From: Candidatus Microthrix subdominans
Lineage (GTDB): Bacteria; Actinomycetota; Acidimicrobiia; Acidimicrobiales; Microtrichaceae
Reading direction: 5' to 3'
DNA length: 64,000 bases
Assembly (NCBI GenBank): GCA_016719385.1
Contig: JADJZA010000007.1
Location: 124,001 to 188,000, forward strand
Below, piece after piece: positions 24,462 through 34,235 of the stretch (within the stretch, counting starts at the first letter, position 1; every line of letters starts with the position of its first letter). A program made the position numbers and the translations under genes. Below the pieces are notes generated by a model that did not search any database, was not told the origin of the DNA, and was given only the letters and a program-made list of their open reading frames with translations.

Positions 24462-26036
24462 ATGGGCGATCAACCAGAGCGACCGACTTCCTTGAGGTCT
24501 GAACCCGCAACGGGTCGTCCACTTCAGACAGATTCTCGACCAACTCGGTCATTTTTCGATTCTCTGGACGGTCGTCTCGAAAGGTTACGGGCCCGCGCCT
24601 CCTCGTACCGAAAACACGCCCCGCGTGTGCGAAAGATCCTTGAATGGGCGGTCCTGATTATTGCCGTTTGCCGTCTGATTGGCGTTCGCTGGACCCCGGT
24701 GGTGACCAATGACTCCCTCGGCTACCTGAAGCGGGCATCCTCGCCGCTTTCGACAGGTTTCGTAGCGGAGGGGTACCGGCAACTCGCGTACCCGGTCTGG
24801 CTCTGGTGTATCGATCAGATTTCCAACCTCTTTGGAATCGACCGGCTTTTCGCCATTGTGCTCTGCCAGCGGCTTCTCCTGTTGGTTGCTCTCGTCTTGG
24901 CTTGGCGAGTACTACGGCTTTGGGCAGCCCCAGCTTTGTGGTTCGTCACCTCAACCAACATTGTGTTCTGGACCAACTTCGTCCTCAACGAATCGATTCT
25001 TCTGTCGTTGGGTATTCTGGTGGCGGTGGCCGTCATCGCGGGCGCAACCTCTCAGGTGCCGCTGCGGTCTGTGCCGGTCTCGAGACATCCCGAACGGTGG
25101 CTTGTGGCGGCGATAGTAGTCGTGATGTTCGCTACAGCGCTTAAGTTGCAATATGTGCTGCTCGGCTTGCCGGTGGTCGCGCTGTTCTTCGTACTGGCTC
25201 AGCACCGACAGGTCAATGTGCGTCGCGTGCTTGCTGTCGGCGTGGGTGTGGGCGTGCTTCTGTCGATCATGGTGGTTGGTCAAGTAGTAGAAAACTCACG
25301 CGAGTACGACGAGGCAACGCCGCTTGCGGAGCAACAGTATGCCCACTGGTGGGGTGCCTACTATTCGGTATTTACGCTCACTCCTTTCGATCGTGTTCCG
25401 GAGAGCGCCTTGGAATTTCGCAAAGATTTCAACTATTATCCCCAGCTGCGCAGAATCGAACCGGACCCTCACAAGCGTAAGAAGATCGTCGAAGAGAGAA
25501 TTGACCGCCTGTTCCGTGCCGCTGGAACCACCCGGAGGGCACAGCAAGGGCTTTCATTCTTTGGGGGCCTAGCCGGAGGACGTCATGCCGACCTTGCGAA
25601 CCTGCGCAACCGAGTTGGTGCCGGTCAGGATCCTGTCGCCCAGAACTGGCTGGGAAGTGCAAGCGGCGCCGCAGCGGTACTGGAACAGGTGAACGATTCC
25701 CATGAAACCGTTGATTGGTCGCCACCCTCGGTCGTGACCGCTACTCAGTGGCCGCTGCGGGATTCAAAGTGGGTGTACTCCCTGCTCGCAGTCGGAGCGC
25801 TGGCGGGTTGCATGTACGGCCTGACGCTGCGCGGTCGCGAGCGATGGATCGGTCCTGCCTCGGTGCTCGCAACCGTGGGCGTGGCCGCACTCCTGTCGAC
25901 TGGATACATCGATATTCAGCGATACCTGCTTCCGTATGTCCTGTCCAACCTCTTCACAGCATCGTGGATTTTCGGTCGGTCGATGGGCACCGATGGTGAC
26001 CAGCTGAGGCCCTCCGGCGCGACCCCTCACGGCTGA
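24462..26036 (+). CDS. Polytopic membrane protein, GT-C glycosyltransferase-like
   Basis: A 524-residue protein with a basic cytoplasmic N-terminus of about 60 residues and 10-12 hydrophobic helices. The first external loop carries TNDSLGYLKRASSPL, which may match the acidic catalytic loop of GT-C enzymes that use polyprenyl-phosphate sugars. A long polar loop (about 265-405) precedes three C-terminal helices. A surface-glycan glycosyltransferase role is inferred from topology and from the nearby glycopolymer genes. Base composition is a little lower in GC than the core genes. The 3' end overlaps the convergent LigD gene by 10 bp. Its leader may be regulated (see 24251-24461). Confidence 0.65.
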   Translation: MGDQPERPTSLRSEPATGRPLQTDSRPTRSFFDSLDGRLERLRARASSYRKHAPRVRKILEWAVLIIAVCRLIGVRWTPVVTNDSLGYLKRASSPLSTGFVAEGYRQLAYPVWLWCIDQISNLFGIDRLFAIVLCQRLLLLVALVLAWRVLRLWAAPALWFVTSTNIVFWTNFVLNESILLSLGILVAVAVIAGATSQVPLRSVPVSRHPERWLVAAIVVVMFATALKLQYVLLGLPVVALFFVLAQHRQVNVRRVLAVGVGVGVLLSIMVVGQVVENSREYDEATPLAEQQYAHWWGAYYSVFTLTPFDRVPESALEFRKDFNYYPQLRRIEPDPHKRKKIVEERIDRLFRAAGTTRRAQQGLSFFGGLAGGRHADLANLRNRVGAGQDPVAQNWLGSASGAAAVLEQVNDSHETVDWSPPSVVTATQWPLRDSKWVYSLLAVGALAGCMYGLTLRGRERWIGPASVLATVGVAALLSTGYIDIQRYLLPYVLSNLFTASWIFGRSMGTDGDQLRPSGATPHG

Positions 26037-27037
26037 CTGGTCCGGCGGCTCGGTGCCACTCGACGCGCCTCTCCAGGCATCTTGGGAAATGTAGGGGGCC
26101 AGGGGGCATCGGGGATGCCGTTGGCTTCGTCGCGGTCGGCCCACTCCAGCAGACCGTCGATGGAAGCGGCAGCGTCATCGATACCCCCGTGGGCGTCGCC
26201 TGTGGAGGCGAGGTGGCGAACTCCGTTGGCGACCGTGACGTCGCCGGGTTCGACGTGCTCGAGGTCGGCCCAGCGGAACGGCGCAGACACGGTGGCCGTA
26301 GGTGTTGGTCGCGGCGACCAGGCGCCGCACAACGTGCGGTCTCGACAGTTCTGGTTGAAGTCGACGAATACCCGCTCGCCGCGTTCCTCCTTCCACCAGG
26401 CCGCTGTCACCAGCTTGGGCGCGCGCCGCTCCAGTTCCCGAGCCAGCGCGACGGCAGCGGCCCGCACCTGCACGAAGTCCCACGACGGCGTGATGCGAAC
26501 GAGCACGTGGATGCCCCGTTTGCCCGATGTCTTGGGCCAGCCGGTCAGGCCCACCTCTGTCAGTACCTCACGGGTGAGTCCCGCGGCCTGACGGGCCTCG
26601 TCAAACCCGGTGCCCGGCGATGGGTCCAGGTCGATCCGTAGCTCGTCGGGATGTTCGGGCTCCCAGCTGCGGGTTGGCCAGGGATGGAACTCGATCGTCC
26701 CCATCTGGGCGCCCCACACGAGGTGTGCCACGTCGGTCGGGCACAGCGCATCGGAACTCGTGCCGTTGGGCCCCACGATGTGGGCGCGATGTATCCAGTC
26801 CGGCCGTTGGCTGGGGATGCGCTTCTGGAAGAACCCGTCGGCGTCAATGCCCTTGGGAAAGCGGTGCAGGTGCACCGGTCGACTTCTGTATCCCCGCAGG
26901 CCAACCTCGCCTAAGTCGGCCCAGTAACGGGCCAGGTCGCCCTTGGTGATGCCGGCTTGGGGCCACAGGATCCGGTCGGGACTGGATACACGAACCGCAC
27001 GGTCACCCGCCTGCACCTCGATCGCCGCTGCGGCCAT
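26027..27037 (-). CDS. Stand-alone LigD-type polymerase/primase domain (NHEJ)
   Basis: A 336-residue protein covering only the polymerase domain of bacterial LigD, the archaeo-eukaryotic primase fold that fills in ends during non-homologous end joining. The metal-binding motif LRIDLDPSPG is at about 134-143 and SGKRGIHVLV at 171-180, and the third acidic site lies in VFVDFNQNCRDRT. No ligase or nuclease domain is attached and no Ku gene is near, so partners are encoded elsewhere. The ATG at 27037 gives MAAAAIEVQAGDRAV; an ATG at 27100 would add 21 residues. The gene converges with and overlaps the GT-C-like gene. Confidence 0.9.
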   Translation of the reverse strand: MAAAAIEVQAGDRAVRVSSPDRILWPQAGITKGDLARYWADLGEVGLRGYRSRPVHLHRFPKGIDADGFFQKRIPSQRPDWIHRAHIVGPNGTSSDALCPTDVAHLVWGAQMGTIEFHPWPTRSWEPEHPDELRIDLDPSPGTGFDEARQAAGLTREVLTEVGLTGWPKTSGKRGIHVLVRITPSWDFVQVRAAAVALARELERRAPKLVTAAWWKEERGERVFVDFNQNCRDRTLCGAWSPRPTPTATVSAPFRWADLEHVEPGDVTVANGVRHLASTGDAHGGIDDAAASIDGLLEWADRDEANGIPDAPWPPTFPKMPGEARRVAPSRRTSQP

Positions 27038-27140
27038 TGAGCAAGTCTGCCATGGCTGCCTTGCCCTGGGTTCGACGGTGCCCACCCAAGGACCGGTCAT
27101 AGACGTTCAACGCCTACGATCGAGTGCCGGAGGTGAGCCG

Positions 27141-28541
27141 ATGGGATTGCATCGTCGAGTGATCGGACGCGTGGCGGCGCTCCGCCCGGTGCTGGCGGTC
27201 GCCGGCCTGACCGCTGTGGTTCTGTTGGTGGGATGCTCGGAGACGGGGACGGTCGGAGGTCCGGGGCAGCAGGCAGGGTCGGCAACCTCCACCCAGAGCG
27301 CCATGACCGCTGGCGGTTACGAGCCGATGAGCGACGACGGCCCGGTGATCGAGCGCTTTCCAGATGCCACGTGGTTCGACGGTGACCTTCCGGCGACGGC
27401 TGAGCGGGCCGACCCGGACGCCGCCCCGGTGAAGGTGGGCTTCATCGGCATCAGCGATGGGCCGATCGCCGCGCTGCCCGAGCTGCTGGAAGCCACCGAG
27501 ACGGCGGTCGAGTTCATCAACACCGAACTCGGAGGGGTGGACGGGCACCCGATCGAGCTGTTTGCGTGTTCGGTGTCCTTGTCGCCAGAGAGCTCCCAGC
27601 GCTGCGCCCGGCAGGTACTCAACGACGAGGTGGTAGCGGTGCTGGGGGGAATCAACGTGATGAGCGGTCCAGGCATCGCTCTGCTCGAGGAGGCGGGCGT
27701 TCCCTACGTGGGTGGCATCCCGGTGAGTTATGACGAGATGCGTAGCCCGATGAGCTTTCAGTTCTCCGGCGGCACGGCGGGTGCGTTCGCCGCCTTCGGC
27801 GCCGACGCAGCGCAGCGCGTCAAGGCCAAAAAGGTCGCGATGGTCTATGCCGATTACGGCGCGATCGCCGATGGAGCACACACCTACGGCGCCGAGCTGA
27901 TGCAGCGGCTGGGCGTCGAGCAGGTGGTCGAGGTCACCTTTCCCCTCACGTCGACCGATTTGGTGGCGCCGATCCAAAAGGCGCTCGACGCCGAACCGGA
28001 TGCGCTGATCCTGGGCGCAGCCGACACCTCGTGCGCTCCCGCGCTCGATGCGGTGGCCGACCTCGAAGTCGACGTGCCGGTGTACCTGGTGGGCGCGTGC
28101 GCCGATCAGAAGTGGCTTGATCAGGTGGGCGTCGATCGGGCGCTCGGCACGATCTTCAACATCGAGGGTCGGCTCAACCAGCGGGTCGTCGATTCGGCAG
28201 ACACCGAGATCTACCACGCGGTGGTCGAGGAATATGGGCCCGACGATCTCAACTCCGCCGGCGCTGCGACGGTGAGCTTCCGGTCGGCGATGAACCTCTG
28301 GGCGGCGCTGGAGCAGGTGGGGGCCGATGCCACACCCGACGTGGTCGTCGAATGGTTTCGCGCCACCGACGGTCAGGAGAACTTCGACGGCCACCCCTAC
28401 ACCTGCGACGGAGAGCAGATGCCCGGGTTGCCGGCGCTGTGCTCGCCGCAGCAGGTGCTCGTCGAGCTGATCGGCCCGAAGGAGTTCGCGGAGGTCTCCG
28501 ACGGCTGGATCGATGTGGCGGAACTGCTCAGCGAGCGGTGA
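27141..28541 (+). CDS. Branched-chain amino-acid-type ABC substrate-binding lipoprotein
   Basis: A 466-residue extracellular solute-binding protein. A lipoprotein signal ends at LVGC with Cys32 as the lipid-modified residue, followed by a flexible Gly/Ser/Thr-rich linker and a Peripla_BP_6/LivJ-like bilobal domain (VKVGFIGISDGPIAALPELL, VAVLGGINVMSGPG, KKVAMVYADYGA). Such proteins deliver amino acids, urea, amides or aromatic acids to a Liv-type permease. The ATG at 27141 has a perfect-spaced GGAGGTGA. The stop overlaps the GTG of the fused permease (GTGA at 28538), so the two form an operon. The ligand is unknown. Confidence 0.92.
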   Translation: MGLHRRVIGRVAALRPVLAVAGLTAVVLLVGCSETGTVGGPGQQAGSATSTQSAMTAGGYEPMSDDGPVIERFPDATWFDGDLPATAERADPDAAPVKVGFIGISDGPIAALPELLEATETAVEFINTELGGVDGHPIELFACSVSLSPESSQRCARQVLNDEVVAVLGGINVMSGPGIALLEEAGVPYVGGIPVSYDEMRSPMSFQFSGGTAGAFAAFGADAAQRVKAKKVAMVYADYGAIADGAHTYGAELMQRLGVEQVVEVTFPLTSTDLVAPIQKALDAEPDALILGAADTSCAPALDAVADLEVDVPVYLVGACADQKWLDQVGVDRALGTIFNIEGRLNQRVVDSADTEIYHAVVEEYGPDDLNSAGAATVSFRSAMNLWAALEQVGADATPDVVVEWFRATDGQENFDGHPYTCDGEQMPGLPALCSPQQVLVELIGPKEFAEVSDGWIDVAELLSER

Positions 28542-30469
28542 GCTCTCACATCGGCTACATGCTGCTTGGCCTCGGCGCTGGGTCGGCGATCGCCGCCCTC
28601 GGCCTCGGCTTGGTGATGATCTATCGGGCCTCGGGGGTGATCAACCTGGCTCAGGGTGCCCTCGGCATGTTCATTGCACTGTCGTTCTTCAACTTCCGCG
28701 AGACCGGCGACGTCACGCTGCCGGTGCTGGGCGTGCCCTCGTCGTTCCACCTGGTTTCCCGACCCACCCTGGCGACGGCGATGGCGGTCTACCTTCCCTA
28801 CGGGATGGTCATGGGGGCGCTCGTGTACCTGCTGGTGTTCCGGCCCCTCCGCCGTTCGCCCCCACTCGCCCCAGTGGTCGCCTCGGTCGGCGTGTTCCTC
28901 TACCTGTGGGCGGTGGCCGAGCTGAGGTTTCCAGGGGAGGTACTGATCCGCACCATCGTGGACGACACCGGTCGGAACGTGTTCGGTCGCCTGGTGACGT
29001 CGGATCAGTTCTACCTGGCCGTGATCGTCGCTGCGACAGCTGGGGTGCTGTGGGTGGTCGGTGCCCACAGCCGATTCGGGTTGGCCACCACCGCCGCCGC
29101 CGAAAACGAGCGGGGTGCCATCTTGGCCGGCTTGCGGCCCGATCTGCTGGCCCTCGGCAACTGGTCGCTGGCGGTGTGCCTGGCCGGAACGTTCACCATC
29201 CTGGCCGCCCAGATCACTCGGCTTGACCCGCTGGTTACCAGCCTGGCCGTGGTGCCGGCGTTGGCGGCCGCCCTCCTCGGTGGCTTTCGCAGCTACCCCG
29301 TCGTCGTCGCTGGAGGCTTGGCGTTGGGAATGGGGGCCTCCGAGCTGACCAACCTGCAGGCCGATTACACCTGGGTGCCCCAGGTGGGCTGGCAAACGGG
29401 GCTTCCGCTGCTGGTCATCCTCGGCGTGATGTTGCTGCGCGGCCGGCCCCTGCCCGAACGGGGGTCGGTGGTGGCGCCTCGTTTCCCACCGGCGCACTTC
29501 CCTCGGCACATGGCGGCATCGACGGCGCTCCTCGTGCCCCTGGTCTCGGGTGCCATGTTCGTCCTCGGCCCCGACCTGCGCAGCGGACTGATCACGTCGG
29601 CGGTTGCAGCGATCATCAGCCTGTCGGTCGTGGTACTCACCGGCTGGGTCGGCCAGATCTCGCTGGCCCCGTTGGCCTTTGCCGGGGTCGCCGGGTTCGC
29701 GCTGGTGCGGTTTGCCGAGGGGCCCGTCGGCCCGTTCGCCCCGGTGCTCGCCGTGTTGGTGGCGACCGCCGTTGGGGTGGTCGTCGGCCTTCCAGCAGTG
29801 CGGGTGCGGGGTATGGCGCTGGCGATCGCCACCCTGGCCGCAGCCGTCGCCATCGAGGAGTTGTTGTTCAAGTGGAGCTGGTTGACCGGTGGGGCAGCGG
29901 GCGTGCGTGCGCCCAAGCTGTCGCTGCTCGGCGTCGATCTGTCGATCTCGGCGGTGGGAGCCGAGTTTCCTCGACCGATCTTCGGCGTGGTGTGCGTGTT
30001 GGTGTGTGGCGCGGCCGTCGTGGCGGTGTCGGCGCTGTTGCGTTCCCGCGCCGGCGTGGTGTTTCTGGCAGTGCGAGGCAACGAGCAGGCCGCCGCTGCG
30101 GCCGGGGTGGACGTCGCTCGGGTGAAGCTGGCTGCGTTCGCCGTCTCGGCGGCGCTCGCCGGGGTGGGTGGCGTCCTGTTGGCCTATCAACGCCAGTCGT
30201 TGTCGGTGCAGAGCTACCAGGTGTTCCTGTCGCTCTCGATCGTCGCGCTCGCCTATCTGGCGGGCATCACCTCGATCGCCGGTGCGCTGCTGGCCGGAGC
30301 GCTGGCACCCGAAGGGCTGGTCTCCGCCCTCAGCGGATCATCTTCGGCGTCGACCGCGCAGTTCGCCATCAACGGCCTGGCACTCATCGTGGTGGCCATC
30401 GTCGCCCCGGAGGGCATCGCCGGCGTCGTACGCCACCGCTGGTCACAACTTGCGAGCCATTCGTCATGA
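28538..30469 (+). CDS. Fused LivH-LivM branched-chain-type ABC permease
   Basis: A 643-residue inner-membrane protein joining the two permease subunits that are usually separate. The N-terminal half (to about residue 300) is LivH-like, with GLGLVMIYRASGVINLAQGA. The C-terminal half (about 320-640) is LivM-like, with GWVGQISLAPLAFAGVAGF and AVRGNEQAAAAAGVDVARVK, the loop that contacts the ATPase. The GTG start overlaps the binding-protein stop. The LivG and LivF ATPases needed to drive import are not next to it, because the following gene encodes a diiron protein. The ATPases are presumably encoded elsewhere or shared. Confidence 0.93.
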   Translation: MSSHIGYMLLGLGAGSAIAALGLGLVMIYRASGVINLAQGALGMFIALSFFNFRETGDVTLPVLGVPSSFHLVSRPTLATAMAVYLPYGMVMGALVYLLVFRPLRRSPPLAPVVASVGVFLYLWAVAELRFPGEVLIRTIVDDTGRNVFGRLVTSDQFYLAVIVAATAGVLWVVGAHSRFGLATTAAAENERGAILAGLRPDLLALGNWSLAVCLAGTFTILAAQITRLDPLVTSLAVVPALAAALLGGFRSYPVVVAGGLALGMGASELTNLQADYTWVPQVGWQTGLPLLVILGVMLLRGRPLPERGSVVAPRFPPAHFPRHMAASTALLVPLVSGAMFVLGPDLRSGLITSAVAAIISLSVVVLTGWVGQISLAPLAFAGVAGFALVRFAEGPVGPFAPVLAVLVATAVGVVVGLPAVRVRGMALAIATLAAAVAIEELLFKWSWLTGGAAGVRAPKLSLLGVDLSISAVGAEFPRPIFGVVCVLVCGAAVVAVSALLRSRAGVVFLAVRGNEQAAAAAGVDVARVKLAAFAVSAALAGVGGVLLAYQRQSLSVQSYQVFLSLSIVALAYLAGITSIAGALLAGALAPEGLVSALSGSSSASTAQFAINGLALIVVAIVAPEGIAGVVRHRWSQLASHSS

Positions 30470-30509
30470 CGGGTGTCGGAGTTGGGTAAACGGTCGTAGC
30501 CTCAGTTCC

Positions 30510-31454
30510 ATGGCTGCTGTTGTCGAACGTGTCGAACGGTTGAATCGGGCATCGCTTCGGCGGGTGATCGAACCCGATGTCGACCTACCCGGGGCGGTCG
30601 GCGACGGGCAACTGGTCGCCGACGAACTGCTCAGCGTGGCCGGGCTCGACCTCGGCCTCACCGCAGAGCAGCGTCGCATCCTCAGCCGAGAGGAGGTCGC
30701 CTCGATGTTCAGCGCTGGAACACGGTTCGAGGCAGTGCTCGAGATCGGGTTTGCCCGTCAGGTTGCCTATGCCCCCGACCTCACCGACCCCCGCATCACC
30801 TACCTGCTGCACGAGGTCGGGGAGGAGACGCGTCACCAGCGCCTGTTCATCCGGCTGATCTCCCAGATCGGCCCCAAGGCGATCCATCCGCTGGAGGGGA
30901 AGGCCTGGATGGACCGTCTCGACCGCTTCGGCACCGGCTGGATCACCAACCACCTGGCGATGCTCTACGTCATGGTGCTCGCTGGTGAGGAGATCCCGGA
31001 CCGTATGCAAAAGCTGGCCTCGGAGCATCCCGACACCGATCCGTTCCTCGCTTCGGTCAACCGCTACCACCGCCAGGAGGAGGCCCGGCACCTCAGCTTC
31101 GCCCGGGCGATGCTGCCCGAGGTGTGGGCCGGGGCGTCGGCGGTGGAACGCACCGTCGTCCGGCGGATCGCGCCTCTGGTCATTCAGGATCTGTTCCGTT
31201 TCATGGTGCATCCCGGCGTCTATGCCCAGGTCGGGTTGGACCCCTGGCCGACCTGGAAGCGGGTCAATAAAAGCCCCACCCGGGTGCAGCTCCGACGGGT
31301 CTCGACGCGTCCGGTGCTCGAGGCCCTGCTCAACGCAGGTGTGCTCGAGCGGGGCTCCGTTCCCGCGGCGTGGCAGAAGCTGTGCGGCGTCGATGCCCAC
31401 GGTGCACCGCAGCCGGTTCTGACCGGCGCCAGCGCACTGGTCGCCGATCAGTAG
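30510..31454 (+). CDS. AurF-like diiron oxygenase family protein
   Basis: A 314-residue helical protein of the AurF/PF11583 type, whose members use a di-iron centre to oxidise amines or other small molecules. Iron-ligand motifs are visible: EVGEETRHQR (Glu105/His109 region), MVLAGEEIPD (Glu160), and YHRQEEARHLSF (Glu190-His194). The ATG at 30510 starts MAAVVERVERLNRASLRR; no strong ribosome-binding site is seen. It lies 40 bp after the permease gene on the same strand, so cotranscription is possible, but a functional link to transport is not shown. Confidence 0.85.
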   Translation: MAAVVERVERLNRASLRRVIEPDVDLPGAVGDGQLVADELLSVAGLDLGLTAEQRRILSREEVASMFSAGTRFEAVLEIGFARQVAYAPDLTDPRITYLLHEVGEETRHQRLFIRLISQIGPKAIHPLEGKAWMDRLDRFGTGWITNHLAMLYVMVLAGEEIPDRMQKLASEHPDTDPFLASVNRYHRQEEARHLSFARAMLPEVWAGASAVERTVVRRIAPLVIQDLFRFMVHPGVYAQVGLDPWPTWKRVNKSPTRVQLRRVSTRPVLEALLNAGVLERGSVPAAWQKLCGVDAHGAPQPVLTGASALVADQ

Positions 31455-31634
31455 CGGCTCGGCGGGCGTCGCTGGGAGCCGTGTTCGGTGGGTCCTGCAC
31501 CCCGAAGCCGAGGTGGCCTCCCGTCCTATACTCGGCAGGCCTTCCCGGCGGGGCCTTTGGCCGTCCACTTCGACTGGTCGGCGTCACCCGGTCCGCTGCG
31601 GGGAGGGTCCACGTACGACGGCCGGAGGAGCGCA

Positions 31635-34211
31635 GTGGCGCTACGTATACGTCAACGCTCGAAGCGTCTCGCAAGGATCACGGTCCATTTCGCCTCCCGT
31701 CAGTTCCCGCTGCGCCCCCACCGGGTCTTGTACGAGTCCTTCCACGGCGCCGGAGTTCTGTGCAATCCCGAGGCGATCTTTCAGAGGCTTCTGAGCGACC
31801 CTGACTACAACCACCTCCATCATGTGTGGGTCGTGGCGGACGAGAGTATTTGGGCCCGAGTCCCGCGGGAGATCAGGAACCATCCCCGAGTCAGCCATAC
31901 GATCCACGATTCCACGTCCTACCGGCACGAGCTGGCCGTGTGTACCTACCTCATCAACAACGTCACCTTCAAGCAGGACTTTGCCAAGCGGTCGGGTCAG
32001 GTCTACGTGAACACGTGGCACGGCACCCCCCTGAAATTGATGGGCTACGACCGGGCCGGAAACTTCGATCACACCCTCAACGTGGTCCGGAACTTTCTCA
32101 GTGCGGACTATCTCGTGTCATCAAATTCGCGGACCCTGGACATGTACTTGACCGGCCACCGGCTGGCCGGCATGACCAATGCCATCATCACCGACGTGGG
32201 TACGCCCCGTGTCGATCGTCAGCACGGGGCAAGCGTCACGACGGATTGGGCCGTCAGGCGCCTGATTGAGCAGGGCATCAGCCTGCACGGCAAGCGAGTC
32301 GTCCTGTATGCACCCACCTGGCGCGGGTCGAGGGTCCACAGCCCGCGGGTAGACCGGGAAGCGCTGGTCGGCGCGCTCCACGCCCTGACGTCGCGTTTGG
32401 GCGACGATGTCGTCATCCTTCTCAAGGTGCATCAAGCGGTCTTCGACGAAATGTCAAAAGAGCCCGATCTCGAGGCTGTGTTGGTGCCAAACGATGTCCC
32501 GACCAATGAGATCCTTGGGCTGACAGATGTGCTCATCACCGACTATTCGAGCATCTGCATCGACTTTCTCGAGACGGGCCGCCCCGTGGTCTTTTACCAG
32601 CCAGACCGGGAGGGCTATGCGCACGAGAACGGCCTCTATGACGAGGCGGCCTCGCTCCCCGGCCAGGTCGTCACCTCAACCGATGGCCTGTCGGCGGCGG
32701 TCGACCAGGAGCTCAGCTCGACGGACCGTCATCCGAACTATGCCCACTGGCGTTCGTGGTCCTGTCCCCACGAGCGCGGCAACTCCGCGGCCCGGGTCAT
32801 CGACATCGTCTTCGGAGGATCTCGGGACGGCACTCGTTCGGTCGCATCGCAGTCGGGGAAACCGAAGATGCTCTTGGCTCTCGGTGCCCTACGAAACAAC
32901 GGCGTTGGCAACTCGGCACTGAACCTGCTGGCCACGATCGACCACGACCGTTTTGACGTCTCGGTGGCCTTTCCCGCCGAGTCCGCCGTCGAGTCGCCGG
33001 AGATGGTGGCACGAATCGACAGCCGGGCAAATCGGCTGCCGCGCTCCGGGCGCATGAACGAGCTGGCGTTTGCGCTACCGGTGAGGAAGAAGTTTGAAGG
33101 AGGGGGCGGCGGCGCGCTGATGCAACGTTGGATGGACCGGCTCTTCTCCGATGAATGGCGTCGGTGTTTTGGCGACGCGGAGTTTGATTACGTCATGGAC
33201 CTCAACGGCTACTCGGCGTTCTCGGCCCGACTGATGTCCCAAGCGCCGGTCGGCACGAAAGCGATTTGGCTGCACAGCGACATGGCCGCCGATGCCCAGC
33301 GTCAGGTGAACGGCCGGTTTCCAAACCGAGCGAACGTCTTGGCGGTGATCGAGCGGTATTCGCACTTCGACCGTCTGGTGTCGGTCAGTTCGGCGTTGCG
33401 AGATGTCAACCGCCGCAAGTTGGGCGGTCCGGTGGAACCGTCAAAGTTTGTCAGCGCAAGGAACACCATCGATCGATCGAGGCTGGTCCTGTCTGACGAA
33501 CCGTCACCCGCCACGATCGAGCGTGACCCTATGAGCGCTCGGCAGCTGGAAGTGCGCGGTCTGCGGGACTGCATGATGGAACTGGCTCAAACCCAGGGCC
33601 TGGACGCGCTGAAGGCGACGATGGCGGATGTGGAGACCGCCTACCGGGTCGTGGCTTCCGGGGGCGACACGCCGGTTCGGTTCGTGACGGTGGGTCGTCT
33701 CTCGCCGGAAAAGGCGCATTGGCGTCTCATGAACGCGTTTGCGCTCCTCAACCAGGAGTTCCCGGACACCCAGCTCGTCATCGTGGGCGATGGTCCGCTC
33801 GCCGACGAACTCAAGGATCTGGCATCGAGCTTGGGCGTGTCCGATTCGGTCGTGTTCACCGGCCAAGTTCAGAATCCGACGTACCTGTTGAAGGTGTGCG
33901 ATTGCTTTGTGCTCTCCAGCGACTACGAGGGTCAGCCGATGGTGATTCTTGAAGCGCTGGCCCTGGGCCTACCGGTCATCTCGACCCACTTCGATTCGAT
34001 CCGAGACGCTCTTCCCGACGGGTTTGGTGTGGTGGTGGAGAGCGACCCCACCGAGCTCGCGGCAGCGATGCGATCGTTTGTCGAGCAGGGGCAGACGCCT
34101 CCGCGAACCTTCGATGTGCAGGCATACAACGACGAGGCGCTCGCCGAATTGTACGCGGCACTCGGTGTGACCGAGCGAAGGGCGTCGGTCGACCGCTCGC
34201 CGGTGGGATGA
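31635..34211 (+). CDS. TagF-type glycerophosphotransferase fused to GT4 glycosyltransferase
   Basis: An 858-residue two-domain enzyme. Residues about 20-390 form a CDP-glycerol:glycerophosphotransferase domain (NTWHGTPLKLMGYD near 125, LYAPTWRGSRVH, ITDYSSICIDFLETGRPVVF near 302). Residues about 410-845 form a GT-B GT4 glycosyltransferase (ALGALRNNGVGNSALNLL, VGRLSPEKAHWRLMNAF, EGQPMVILEALALGLPVI near 765). The GTG at 31635 has GGAGGAG 5 nt upstream; a TATACT at 31527-31532 could be a -10 box. The domain order is the reverse of 16014-18224 and the glycosyltransferase class differs. It likely builds a glycosylated polyol-phosphate polymer on the cytoplasmic face of the membrane. Confidence 0.9.
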   Translation: MALRIRQRSKRLARITVHFASRQFPLRPHRVLYESFHGAGVLCNPEAIFQRLLSDPDYNHLHHVWVVADESIWARVPREIRNHPRVSHTIHDSTSYRHELAVCTYLINNVTFKQDFAKRSGQVYVNTWHGTPLKLMGYDRAGNFDHTLNVVRNFLSADYLVSSNSRTLDMYLTGHRLAGMTNAIITDVGTPRVDRQHGASVTTDWAVRRLIEQGISLHGKRVVLYAPTWRGSRVHSPRVDREALVGALHALTSRLGDDVVILLKVHQAVFDEMSKEPDLEAVLVPNDVPTNEILGLTDVLITDYSSICIDFLETGRPVVFYQPDREGYAHENGLYDEAASLPGQVVTSTDGLSAAVDQELSSTDRHPNYAHWRSWSCPHERGNSAARVIDIVFGGSRDGTRSVASQSGKPKMLLALGALRNNGVGNSALNLLATIDHDRFDVSVAFPAESAVESPEMVARIDSRANRLPRSGRMNELAFALPVRKKFEGGGGGALMQRWMDRLFSDEWRRCFGDAEFDYVMDLNGYSAFSARLMSQAPVGTKAIWLHSDMAADAQRQVNGRFPNRANVLAVIERYSHFDRLVSVSSALRDVNRRKLGGPVEPSKFVSARNTIDRSRLVLSDEPSPATIERDPMSARQLEVRGLRDCMMELAQTQGLDALKATMADVETAYRVVASGGDTPVRFVTVGRLSPEKAHWRLMNAFALLNQEFPDTQLVIVGDGPLADELKDLASSLGVSDSVVFTGQVQNPTYLLKVCDCFVLSSDYEGQPMVILEALALGLPVISTHFDSIRDALPDGFGVVVESDPTELAAAMRSFVEQGQTPPRTFDVQAYNDEALAELYAALGVTERRASVDRSPVG

Positions 34212-34235
34212 GGCCGGCCGGTCAGGCCGTGATCA

